From Mastigamoeba balamuthi (Eukaryota > Evosea > Mastigamoebida > Mastigamoebidae), in contig CACRSC010000014.1 of the NCBI GenBank assembly GCA_902651635.1, forward strand, positions 1 to 64,000: a stretch of 64,000 nucleotides of DNA. Reading direction: 5' to 3'. This document shows positions 53,100 to 63,492 of the stretch, one piece after another; positions within the stretch are counted from its first letter, which is position 1; the number at the start of each line of letters is the position of its first letter. The notes under the pieces are model-generated. The model ran no database searches, was not told where the DNA came from, and saw only the letters and a list, made by a program, of their open reading frames with translations. The translations under genes were made by a program, and so were the position numbers.

Positions 53100-54144
53100 A
53101 TGAGCCCGATCTCCAAATTCAAGCCCCTGGTGGTGCGGACGTCCCTCCGGTGCTCTCCTGGAGCCCGATGGACGCGGCGGCAGCTGCGAGTTCATTCCAT
53201 CAACTGAAATTCATGGGAGGATGGCTAACCATCCCCTTCTCCTTGGCGCAGACTCCCATCATCCTGCTCGTCTTCTGGGCCATTCAGGTCGCCGCGCTGT
53301 GCGTCGTCGACTGGCCCTCTGCCAAGAGTATCGGTGACATCTGTGACTTCATCTCGGGCTGGTGGTGCCGCATGCTGTACGCTTTTCATTTTTCATTTGT
53401 GCTTGCGCCCAGCGTCATCTGTTCGCTCGCAGAGCCGCCACCCCCTATGCCGTCAAATATGCCAGCAAATGGCACTCAACTGAATATTCAGCTCTTGCCC
53501 CGTTTGGTGTCCATATAAGGTTCTGTAGAATAGGACTGTTATTTTAACCCCAGAGTGACGGCGGGTTGAACCCTCTGACTGAGCTGAGTCAGTTTCACTA
53601 TCTTACACTGTTCCATCCTCCGGGCACCCATGCGTCTGGCAACGGCAGGCACGGGCTGCAGGCGTCCAAGGTGTTCGGCATTCTGGCGGTGCTCGTGGGG
53701 TCGTTCGTCCTGATCGCCACGATCCTCACAGCCATTCAGTCGCTGCACAGCCTGGCCAAGCGCCTCCGCGTCCTCTGCTCACCGCTGGCCCGCTGGCTCT
53801 TTGTCGGTGGCTGCATCCTCATCGTCCTCTTCTGCTTCCTCGGTGCGCTCAGCTCACTCCTCTCTTCTCTTCTCATCCTCTGGCGTCCCTCTCCTCACCC
53901 GAGTGCAGCGAGCGTCATCTGGCCAGGGGCGTTCAACAACGGCAAGCCCGACGGGGCCGGCAACTTCTGTGATGACAGGAACGCGAGGAAGTGGCTGGCA
54001 CTGCAGCTCGCTGCCCTGGTGCTGGCAATCGCTGCCACCGTCACTGCGTTCTTCTGCTCATCCACCGACCGTGCCGCGTCGTCGTCCTCCTCCTCGTCGA
54101 GCGGGTCGAAGCCCGCAGAGGCCCCGGCGCCCGTCGCGCCCTAG
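53100..54144 (+). CDS. Four-TM membrane protein, tandem copy A
   Basis: Four or so exons from ATG 53100 (MSPISKFKPLVVR) to TAG 54142-54144. The joined product has TM1 TPIILLVFWAIQVAALCVV, then DWPSAKSIGDICDFISGWWC, TM2 FGILAVLVGSFVLIATILTA, TM3 WLFVGGCILIVLFC and TM4 LALQLAALVLAIAATVTAFF, and a Ser-rich C-terminal tail ending PAEAPAPVAP. The cysteine-bearing first loop and four helices give a claudin/tetraspan-like plan, but no family motif (for example W-GLW-C-C or CCG) is complete. Intron 2 is about 270 nt, longer than its partner in copy B. A 5'-end alternative splice would change only the first 30 residues. Confidence 0.7.
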
Positions 54145-54670
54145 AGGCCCAGAGGGGACGCCGGCCCTGGGTCATGTGTTGCCGGGCAGATTTTTGTGAG
54201 GCAGATGTATGAAGCACAGCCTGTTCGTTCCTATTCCTGTGCACCAGCAATTGCGTACCCGGCAATTTGATGCAAATACAGATGTGCTCGTTCCGCAATC
54301 TCCCCCTTTGTCTTATTTTTCTATTGGTAGGCCAGTGGGCATCAGCCCGAGCTGAAGCACTCGTGGCTGCCATATTTGCTTTCCCAAAAGGATCCTGCGG
54401 CATTGGTGGTTCACTTGGCTGAAAATGCCAGTCAAATCTGATGTCGGTTCGGTAGTGGGGTTTCCCCTTTTTCTTCCAGGAGAATAGGAGATCCCTCGGT
54501 TGCCAGACCGAGATTTTCGCTAGTGGTGACGCAGTATCAGGATTTCCGGGTCAAGTTTTTGGGTGTCGAAATTGCCGGTGCCAGATATTTTTCCAATCGG
54601 ACGCACACAATTTAACTCCACCCAGTGCCGGTGACTCCACCACTAGACGCAACTGACCCAACAGCCAAAC
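54145..54670. other. Spacer between four-TM copies
   Basis: 526 bp with no gene. Contains GGAGATCCCTCGG (about 54490) and CCAGATATTTTTCC (about 54583-54596) some 80 nt before the copy B ATG, matching the shared promoter vocabulary. Confidence 0.4.
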
Positions 54671-55572
54671 ATGAGCGACCTCGACAAAGTCAAGCCCCTG
54701 GTGGTGCGGAGTTTCCCTCTGGCACTCGCCTGGTGCCCTGTTGGGCGCGGCTGTGGCTTGCGTGTGTGATCCCCTCGTTGATTTTTATCAATGGCGGTTG
54801 GCTCACCTGCCCCCCCTTTCTCCTCGGGCACAGACCCCCATCATCCTGCTCGTCTACTGGGTCATGCAGGTCGCCGCGCTGGGCGTCATCGACTGGGCCT
54901 CTGCCAAGGACGTCAGCGACTTCTGCGACAGCTACTCGGGCTGGTGGTGCCACGTGCTGTACGCACTTCACTTTTTTTTCATTACTGTACTTCATATTTC
55001 CCGCACTGTTTCCAACGACCCGCGCGCGGCTCGTGCGTCTGGCAACTGCAGGCGCGGGTCGCAGGCGTCCGAGGCGTTCGGCATCCTGGCGGTGCTCGTG
55101 GGGTCGTTCGTCCTGATCGCCACGATCCTCGCCGCCATCCAGGCGCTGCACAGCCTGGGAGAGGGCCTCCGCGTCCTCTGCTCGCCGATGGCCCGCTGGC
55201 TCTTTGTCGGCTGCTGCGCCCTCGTCGTCCTCTTCAGCCTCCTCGGTGCGCCCAGCCCTCTCTCCTCTCTCTCTCTCTCTCTCTGACGTCGCTCTCCTCG
55301 CGAGTGCAGCGTGCATCATCTGGCCCGGGACGTACAACGACGGCAAGCCCAAGGGGGTCGACGACTTCGGGGAGCACGGGGACTCGAAGGACTGGCTGGC
55401 GCTGCAGATCGTGGCGCTGCTGCTGGCGGCCGCTGCCACCGTCACTGCGTTCCTCTGCTCGGCCACCGACAGCGCCGCGTCGTCGTCGCCCTCGTCGAGC
55501 GGGTCGAAGCCCGCAGAGGCCCCGGCGCCCGCGCAGCCCGCGGAGACGCCGGCGCAGCAGCCGCAGCCCTAG
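54671..55572 (+). CDS. Four-TM membrane protein, tandem copy B
   Basis: Same exon plan as copy A: MSDLDKVKPLVVRSFPLALA, then TPIILLVYWVMQVAALGVI, DFCDSYSGWWC, GSQASEAFGILAVLVGSFVL, WLFVGCCALVVLFSLL and WLALQIVALLLAAAATVTAF, with tail SKPAEAPAPAQPAETPAQQP. Splice sites are in equivalent places (CT|GTACGC, CTCG|GTGCGC). Exons 2-4 are clearly more alike between copies than introns or the 5' end, so purifying selection acts on the membrane core. The third intron has a CT run. Function unknown; likely plasma membrane or vesicle. Confidence 0.72.
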
Positions 55573-55959
55573 GAGAAGGGCACCCCGGCCCTGAGTCAAG
55601 TGCTGCAGGGCAGTTTTTCCCGAGGCAAATGTAAGACACAGCCGGTTCGATCGTTTGCCTGTGCAACAGCAATTGCGTCTTTTACGCTTTGGTGGCACGA
55701 GAACAATTCCGCAAATCGTGTCTAGTCCAGCAGCAGGCGGAGAACATCGAGGTCAGCAACCTCTCGCTCGGGCCCTGGACACGCGCAGCTCGCACTCGGG
55801 CACCGGTGTGCACTGCACTGCCCACAGAACACCCTCACGCGCCTGTGTTGCTCAGGAGTCCTCCTTCTTAGAAGGGTCGGACAGTCGACGGGGTCGGAGG
55901 GGGAGACGGCGAGAGGCGGTGAACCTCCCACGAACCTCCTGCCGCGCTGAAGTGTCGAG
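55573..55959. other. Unresolved 5' region of the ankyrin gene
   Basis: No ATG in a coding-like frame. Possible coding pieces (AENIE before 55752; ESSFLEGSDSRRGRR at about 55855-55915) can be linked by phase-compatible introns, but codon bias is weak. The left part is the 3' flank of four-TM copy B. Confidence 0.3.
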
Positions 55960-56506
55960 AGGCTCGGCACGCAGTCGTCGCCGCTCTGCGACGCCATCGC
56001 GTGCGTGGCGCCGGGGACGTCGTCGCAGGCCGCCGAGGTCGTCGCCGTCCTCGTCGCCTCGGGCGCTGACGTCAAGCTCCGCAGCGGCGGCGCCACCCCC
56101 GCCTCCATCGCCGCCGACGCCGAAACCGACGTAACGCGACGCCCCGTCACCGAAGCGGTGACGTCAAAATCTGAAAGTGTGTGCGCGCGAAAAAACCCGT
56201 CAGATGTGGGCGCAGGAGGGGGCGGCGGAGGCGCTGGAGATGAGGGCCAAGGTGATCGGGGTGCTGGCGGGCGCAGGGGCCGACCTGTGCGCCGCGGACA
56301 CGAGCGGGAACACGCCGCTGCACAGGGCCGCGGACAAGGGGGCCCGGGCCGTCGTGGAGGCGCTGCTGAGGCTCGGCGCGGGGCCCTCGGCGTCGGCCAA
56401 GGACCGCGAGGGCTGCACGCCCGTGGACATTGCGCGGTGGCGCGGCCACCCCGACATCGCGCAGCTGATGCTGCCCTACCAGCAGCCCGGCACCCCGAGA
56501 TCCTGA
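55960..56506 (+). CDS. Ankyrin-repeat protein, 5' end unresolved
   Basis: Two exons in phase: 55960-56129 (RLGTQSSPLCDAIACVAPG, then AAEVVAVLVASGADVKLRSG) and, after an intron with donor GTAACG, about 56205-56506 (MRAKVIGVLAGAGADLCAADTSGNTPLHRAADKG, VVEALLRLGAG, GCTPVDIARWRGHPDIAQLM). This makes two to three ankyrin units with the TPLH and GADV hallmarks, ending shortly after the last. No start codon lies in the first exon, so an upstream exon is required, or the gene is a 5'-truncated relic. An ATG at the start of the second exon could give a 101-residue short form. Ankyrin folds bind other proteins; the role is unknown. Confidence 0.6.
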
Positions 56507-56832
56507 CGGCGCCCGCCCTCATTCCTGCTCCCCCCCTCCTGCTTGAACTCAACCACCCCGGCAACCGTTGCCACACCCCCAGGCCCACCGCTTCCTCTTC
56601 ACCCCTATGCACGTAAAGGTATATTACACGTGGATTCTTTTTCCCGCAGGTCCCTGACGTGAGCGAAGAGTGGGCCGGCTGCCTCCGCCCCAATAGCGCA
56701 CACGGAAAAGCAGCTGATTTTTCCCCCCGTGCCTGCCTGCTTCCTACTCTCCAGGCAGTGCAGAATTGCCCCACTTTGCCCCCCATTGCCCCCCACACGC
56801 ACCCGCACACGCCCAGGCAGCCCCACCCGAGC
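56507..56832. other. Intergenic region before orphan gene
   Basis: 326 bp; no gene seen. C-rich with CCCCAC-type runs just before the next ATG. Confidence 0.35.
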
Positions 56833-57649
56833 ATGTCCCGCGTCCGCGAGTGTGCAGAGACCTTCGCGGCGGCGTTCCACCCGCGGCTGGGGCAGCAGAG
56901 CCCCGTGCCGCTCATGTCGCACGTGCTCATGCCCGACGTCTTCCGCCTCTCGCTGCGCTTCTGCGACAACGTCTGCCCCGTCTCGCTGCTCGTCTTCCGC
57001 GACGCCGACGCCCGCAGCGGCCTGCCCGCCGCCCTGCGCTACGAGTACTGGGACCTCAGCTCCGTCAGCGTCCTGCGTCGTGCCATGCTCCGCCTGGGCT
57101 TCGTCAGGGCGATACTGAGGGTCCGTTTGCGTTTGCGTTTGCGTTGCCCTCTGTGTTTTTATGCGCAACGCCCTCCTGACCGACCCCACTCGCGGACTCG
57201 CGGGGCAGGAGGTCGTGATGTTCACGTGCCACTGGGTGGCGGTGCACAGCCAGACGCCCCGCTCGGTGTTCTTCTCGGACGACTCGGTGTACTACATGCA
57301 GCGCACCGACGAGGGCGACACGCCGCGCCTCTTCGCCGTCTGCGCGATCTCCGGGGATTGCCCGCAGTTCGCCGTCTTCTCGCTGCTCGAGGGGGCGCTG
57401 GGCCTGTACAGGGCCGCGTGCCCGGGGCCCGACGTCGTCCCCGAGGACAGCCCGCGGAGAATACCCGAGATCGACCAGCTTGTCAGGGCCAAGCAGCTGC
57501 GCATCACGACGCCCATGGACCTCGCCCTGCCGCGCAACGACCTCGTCGAGCTCTTCGACGACCACAGGGACAAGGTCATGGCGTCCATCGCCCCCGAGCC
57601 CGCCTGGGCGCGCGAGCTGTCGAACCAGTCGCTGTGCTCGATCCTGTGA
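56833..57649 (+). CDS. Orphan protein of about 240 residues
   Basis: ATG 56833 (MSRVRECAETFAAAFHPRLG), one intron of about 90 nt (donor GTCCGT after AILR, containing three GTTTGC units), stop 57647-57649. The first half is helical with SHVLMPDVFRLSLRFC; the second half is beta-rich: VVMFTCHWVAVHSQTPRSVF, DSVYYMQRTDEG, RLFAVCAISGDCPQFAVFSL. GC-rich third positions in both exons support coding. I recognise no domain. No signal peptide or membrane helix. Confidence 0.65.
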
Positions 57650-57934
57650 TTGCGTTTCAACTGATTGCCTCTGCTCGCTCTCTCTCTCCCTTCCCTCCTT
57701 GCTCCTGCCAGCGCCCCTCAGGGTGCCTGTTGTACATGGTGTATGTAAACTCAATTCTGTGCGCCAGTGCTCTCGCTCTCAGCCTCTGCGCAGTGCCGTG
57801 CGTCACTCTTCCTGCCACCCCAAAGGAGACCGAGCGCAGAAGTACGCCGTAATCGCCTGTGCCGGGTGCTCGTACTCTGCGGTGCGGAGGTGTGTGGTCT
57901 GTGTGGTGCTGCTCCTTCCTCACTTCCTCTCCCG
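57650..57934. other. Convergent intergenic region
   Basis: 285 bp between the orphan's stop and the NPHP4 stop. No gene seen; 3' ends of both transcripts lie here. Confidence 0.4.
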
Positions 57935-60900
57935 CTAGGGCTTGTAGACAGCCTTGACGATGAAGCAGTCGATGGTCTTGTCGTTGTCCGCGTCGTTGAT
58001 GAACACGTAGATGTCCGTCACGGGCGGCGGCGCGCTCTGCGGCACGAACACCATCGAGACGTACTTGCTCTCGTGCCCTGCAAGCGCCAGGGTCTCCTCC
58101 TTGAACCGCATCAGCCGCGGCTCGTTGGTCCGCAGCCGCAGCGCCTTCTCGTACCCGTAGGGGTTGGTGTACGACACGCGCTTGCTGTGCCCCGCCGACG
58201 CGCTGAGCTCGACGCGGAACACCTTCGACGCCGCCGGCGCGCTGGCCATCGTGTACACGACCCACGCGTGGGCCAGCTCGTGCAGCTCGCTGTCGACGAG
58301 GTGCACAAAGACCTCGCGCCTGCCGGGCGCCAGCGGCAGGTAGTACGACGAGACCTCGTTGGTGGCCCCGGCCACCAGCGTCAGCAGGCCGTTGGCCGAC
58401 CCCGTCGCGATCCGCAGCTCCTCGGGCACGGACGAGTGGCAGTTGGCCACGCGCGACGTCGCAGGCCCTCTGACGACGAGCCCCGCGGCTGTCGTCTGGC
58501 CCATCTGCCCCGCCAGGTCGAACCTGAGCAGGCCCGTCAGTCAGTCCCGGGGCAGCAGAGGGTAGCGGCAGCGCGCCTCTGGTACGAGTGGACAAAGACC
58601 TGCCAGCACTCGCGCAGCGACACCTGGAACTTGTCCTCGTAGATCAGCAGGTAGAACCGCATCACGTCCCCCGCGGGCCCGCACCTGCACTTGAAGAACA
58701 CCTCCTGGCCCTCCCTGCTCTGCCCCGCGGCGCTGAGAGGAGGGGCGAAGACGGAGGGACGGCCAGCAGAGAGCGCCCCCTCACCTTCTGCTGCGTGCCG
58801 TAGATGACCGACTCGGTGCTGCAGCGGAGGAAGCAGGGCGCCGCGCTGCTCTGCTGGGCCAGGCGGATGGACTGCTTGAAGAGGTCGTTCTCGAAGTGGA
58901 AGAACCAGAACGTGTGGTCGACGACAAACGGCTGCGGCTCCACGCTGACGCACACCTGGGCCACCACGACCCCGCGCTCGTTCATGACGCTCGCCAGGAT
59001 CTGCCTCCTCTCGATCGTGGGCTCAGGGCCCTGGCGACCCTCCCTCGTGAGTGGGGAGAGCAGCAGGCCACAGCAAGCGGGATGCGTGCGCACCACTCGC
59101 AGCAGAGGGCTGTCGCAGGTGACGGCGTTCTCGGGCGAGTAGAACTGTGGCAGCACTCGCCCGCACTTCCAGCTCTGGAACTTGAACGGCATGTGGACCG
59201 TCTCTCCCGGCTGCATGTACAGCTGCGCGGCAGTAGAGTGCGTCAGCGGGACGGCCAGTTCGGGTGCTATCGTCCTGCCTTGTCCAGAGAGTTGAAGAGG
59301 TCCTGCTCCGTCGGCGTGCTTACGTTGAAGTACTGCTTGAATAGGATCCACTCCTCGCGCGTCTTGATGAGGCTGCGCCGCAGCTGTGAGCCGTGGAAGC
59401 GCCAGTGCGGACAGGCGAGCGATGCAGCTCACCTGAGCTCCGGGTCCGACACGGATATGGAGAAGCAGTGCTCCGTCGGGTACGGGTTCTTGAACGCGTA
59501 CTCAAAGAAGCACGGCACCCCGAACGACGGATAGATAGTGTGTGTGGTGGTCACGTACTCCCTCAGCTTGGCCGACACAACGTCGGGCTTCCGCCTGGAC
59601 CGCGGCCAGTGAGTGCCCGGTGTCCCAAAGCGAGGCCAGTGCGCACTTGTCGCGGTACACCTGGACGACCCGCAGCTCCCGCTCGCGCTGGCGCTTGGCC
59701 GCCTCCAGCGCCGTGTCGGCCGTCTTGCCGAGCTTCTGCTTGGCGAGCTGAATGCGTGCCTGCTTTCTTCGCATCAGCATCTCGGGGTCCATCTGCGCCC
59801 ACAGGACCGCGTCAGAACGGCGGCTGCGGCAGGCGGGGGATGCGGGCTGCTGGCCTGGTCCGCCTTGATGCGGAAGACGTCGTCCGGGACGCCGGCGTCG
59901 GGCCGCAGCCGCTGCAGGTGTCTTCGCAGCTCTTCGTCCTTCTCCGACATCTTGGAGGCGTCGATCACCTCCACGGCCGAGAACCGCGCTGTCCTCTGCG
60001 GCGTCACGAGCGTCGGGCTCTGCATCCCGTAGGCGTCCACCCGGTCTGTCGAGCGCCCCGCGTGAGCTGTCGTCCGCGCCTCGCTGTGGTGCGGCTGTGC
60101 ACAAACCCGTGACGGAGCCGACGTTGGAGAGCCGCACGTGGACCACCCCGCGCACGACCTGCCGCGTGACGGCGTTGACGATGACGTCGCCGGCCTCGGC
60201 CTTGGGCGGGAGCACGCGCTCGTGGAACACGACGTCGTAGCACTCGGTGAACTGCACGGCGGGCCTGCCGCGCCGCATGATCGGCCGCAGGTCGATGTTG
60301 GCCGAGCCGAGATGGAACAGCGTGTCGCCGTCCCACACGTCCACCTGCAGCGTCCTCTGCGCCATGTACCGCAGGAAGAACTCGCCCTGCCCGAAGAAGT
60401 GCAGCGGCAGCCCAGCTCGCACTGAGGTCATTGCTCAGTGCACGCGAGGGTTTCTGTTGCAAATAACAATGTACATGTGAGGGCGTCGCTCTCGTCGAGC
60501 TGGTAGAAGACCTGCACTCCCGTGGGCTCCATCTGCTGGCCGAGGCCCACGCGTGCGGTGCGGATCATGGGGTACTTCCAGAACTGCAGCGTGAAGAACA
60601 CAGTCCTCGGGTCCGATTTCACTGGCATACAGGGTCAGAGCTGCGCAAAGCTACCGGAGGGGAAGAGAGAGAGCGAGAGAGAGAGAGAGACATACGCCAC
60701 GAGTTGGGGCTGTTGACTCTGTTGAAGCCCATGAAGAGTATGTACACGTCGTTGCCCTTGCGCCTGTCCGCCGCCTCGGCCTTGAAGTCGGGCCGCAGCA
60801 GGTCGGGCTGCTTCGAGGACGTGTAGGTGCCCGGCAGGTTCCCTATCACCCCGACCTCCTCCGAGGGCTTCCCCGAGTCGTCCACCAGCGGCGGGAACTT

Positions 60901-63195
60901 GTCCCCACCTACCAGGTCAGCTCTTGACGCCCGCCACTGCGACGTCGACGACGGCGTGGCTCTCGCCAGGTCCGCCGGTACTGCGAGAGCGCAATTAGAC
61001 GGGCGCGGGCTCTGCCATTGGCGCACTGGGCGCATAGGAGGGGTTCTGCGTCGATAGGGGCCCCAGGTCGTCCTGCCTCGGCGTCGCAGGGCCTCCTCTG
61101 GGCGACCGCCCGCTGTCCCTCTGCGAGCGGTCCGAGTCGTTCTGCAGGTCCTGGCCCATGTCCAGCCTGTCGCTCTGCGCCGGGGGCCGCATGCTGGCCG
61201 AGGACTGCGGCCGGGTCCCGAAGGTGCCCCCCAGCCCCGTCGAGCCGAACGGGGAGAGCCCCGGGGCCTCCATGGGCACGTCCATGCGGAACCGCAGCGA
61301 GACGGGGGCAACGGCCTGCTCCTGCGAGTCCTGGTGCTGCGGCGGGCAGTACACCGGGACGCCGTCGACGGGCGACGGCAGCGGCCCCGCCTGCATGGGC
61401 ACCGCCGTCTCGCCCGTCCGGTACTCCTGACCCGTGAACGGTATGAACGGAAACCACCCCACAGCCACCGTCCTGTCCACAGACCCCGGGTGGCTGAACA
61501 GCTGCTGCGCCCGCGCGTTCAGGGGCAGCCGCACTGCAGGAGGGGGATGAGGGGGTGCGGTCGGGCGCTGGGAATGCGGCTGGAGAAGCGTACCGACATA
61601 CTCGACCTGGAAGACGATGGCGAAGAGGACGTGCGGGACGACGGAGGAGAAGCTGATGCTCGTGTCGTGCACGAGGCGGCCCTCGCGCTCCTCGAGGACG
61701 CCCCGGTGCGGCGAGCGGACAAAGGTCCTCCCGTTGTGCACGCCGATGGTGATGAACTTCTGCACGATAGACGCCTTCTCCCCGTCAGGGGGATCAATGC
61801 CTGCGTTGCGTCAGAGGAATCACCACGTCATCAGAGAAACAGGAGCCTCTGGAGGTGGGGGCTGCGGACCATACTCGGACAGCCTGATCCTGTCCATCTC
61901 CTCGAGCAGGCCCTGGTTGAAGCCGTCGGCCACGTGGATGACCACGTCCCCGATGAACACGGCGACCGTCTCCAGGGGCATGGGCTCTGCCAGTGGGGTG
62001 TACACGAGGGGGGAGGGGGCCGCCTGCGGCACTCCCTTGCCGCTGCGCTCGAGGGCCGCCTCTGCCTCGCTGTCGACGGGGGCGCGTGCCAGGCCCGGCA
62101 CTACGCTGGACTCATCGACAAGCTCGTTCTCCTTGAGGTAGCACATGTAGTCCGAGAGCACCTTGTTCGTGTGCAGCGTGTAGGCCAGCCTGCACGACTG
62201 CAGCGGCACCAGCTGCTTCTCTGCGCAGGAGGGGGTTTCGGGAGGTCAGCGGGGTGGATGGAGGCAAGCAGAGAAGTGGGGCGCACTGAGGGAGGGGACG
62301 TCTGGGGCGTCGAGGATGAGGAGGGCACGGGGCGTCCCGAGGTACACCTGCTCCGTGGCCCCGCCGACCCTCGCTGCCTCCCCCTCGCTGAGGTCTCGCA
62401 GCCTCGAGGGGTTGCCAAACGGCGAGAACACCCCCCAGCCAGCAGACGCCTCCCTGAGCGTCACGCCAGCCTCGTTCTTCACTGCGCCGAGCGTCAGCAC
62501 AGAGGTAGCCGGGCAGGCAGCAGGCAGTGCCCACCAACAATGACCAGCTCGAAGACAAACACGCAGCGCTGGTCCGTCAGAGACGAGTGCAGGAATACAG
62601 CGTGGTGGAAGAACACGTTGTCCTGCTGCGTTGTCTCGGACACCTGCGCGCCATCGTGCAGCCCCCGCCACGCATTCCCTCGGTCAATTCTAGAAACCCA
62701 CGCCGGCAAAACAAATTGGCACGGATTCCACCCCCACGCCCGCAGGTTCAAAAATAGCGCGGGCGGGAATCTGAACACCGCGGAACACGAGCAAGGGAGG
62801 GACCAAGCATGGCGCGCACGCGCAGTCGGCCCTCCCCGGGCACAGGGTCGCTCGAGAACGTGTTCCCGAAGAACCTCCTCGCGACCAGGTCGTACGGCGT
62901 GATCTGGAACCTGTGCATGACGTCGCACGCCTCGGGCAGCCCCTCGAACTGGCGGGCGGTGGGTGAGAACCGGCGCGGAATCGTCGCGGAATCGGGGCGG
63001 AGGCGGCGCAGATACGATGGCGGGCGGGACGGGGACGAAGCAGGCGTCGAGGACGCTGAGGCAGAGCGGGGTCGAGTGGTCGATGCGGGCGGGGGGCGAC
63101 AGGGGCGGGGCCGGGGGCGCGAGGGGCAGGGTGCGCTTGGAGTTGAAGAAGCGGACCCATTGCTGCGCGAGCCGGACCTCTTCCTGGCTCAGCAT
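57935..63195 (-). CDS. NPHP4: Nephrocystin-4, ciliary transition-zone protein
   Basis: ATG 63195 to TAG 57935-57937 with some 15 short introns; the product is estimated at about 1,300-1,400 residues, near human NPHP4. Family landmarks appear in order: LVARRFFGNTF (about 62870), DNVFFHHAVFLHSSLTD (about 62600), VYLGTPRALL (about 62340), TIGVHNGRTFVRSPHRG (about 61730), RTVFFTLQFWKYPMIRTARV (about 60600), QRTLQVDVWDGDTLFHLGSA and RRGRPAVQFTE (about 60350-60250), EYAFKNPYPTEHCFSISVSD (about 59500), MPFKFQSW (about 59180) and the C-terminal Ig-like VFINDADNDKTIDCFIVKAV (about 57990). NPHP4 works with NPHP1 and RPGRIP1L at the ciliary gate, so the organism builds a flagellum. Conserved over the whole length, so probably functional. 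One intron has a GAGA run (about 60660). Confidence 0.96.
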
Positions 63196-63450
63196 CGCGT
63201 CCGCTCGCACGGATGGACGGATAGCGGGGCAATACAATATCGGAGATTGAGCAATCACGAAATATCTCGCAGTGAAGATACGAGAAGATCGGCGGATCTG
63301 TAACAAGGTTGGGAATTAGCATCGCATCCGCTCGCACGTATAGCGGATAGTGGTGATATACAATATCAGGAACAGTATCTCCGACTTCTAGCGATTTCGA
63401 AATATCTTGCAGGGAAGAAGATACAGGAAGATCGGCGTATCACACAACAA
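63192..63450. repeat. Tandemly duplicated promoter upstream of NPHP4
   Basis: Two copies of about 125 bp, 63192-63315 and 63320-63450. Each starts AGCATCGC(G/A)TCCGCTCGCAC and carries ATACAATATC, then CGAAATATCT(C/T)GCAG, then GAAGATCGGCG in order. The first copy includes the NPHP4 start codon and the second holds an equivalent, unused one. The block lies between NPHP4 (minus) and the prolyl oligopeptidase gene (plus) and shows the AAATATCT and GGAGATT elements most clearly. Confidence 0.85.
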
Positions 63451-63492
63451 ACGTTATACTGAAGAAACGCCGGCTCGGTTGTAGCAACGTGG

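Noticed and set aside
57125-57143. GTTTGC triple repeat as a regulatory array
   Set aside because: Very short repeat within an intron, more easily explained as slippage.
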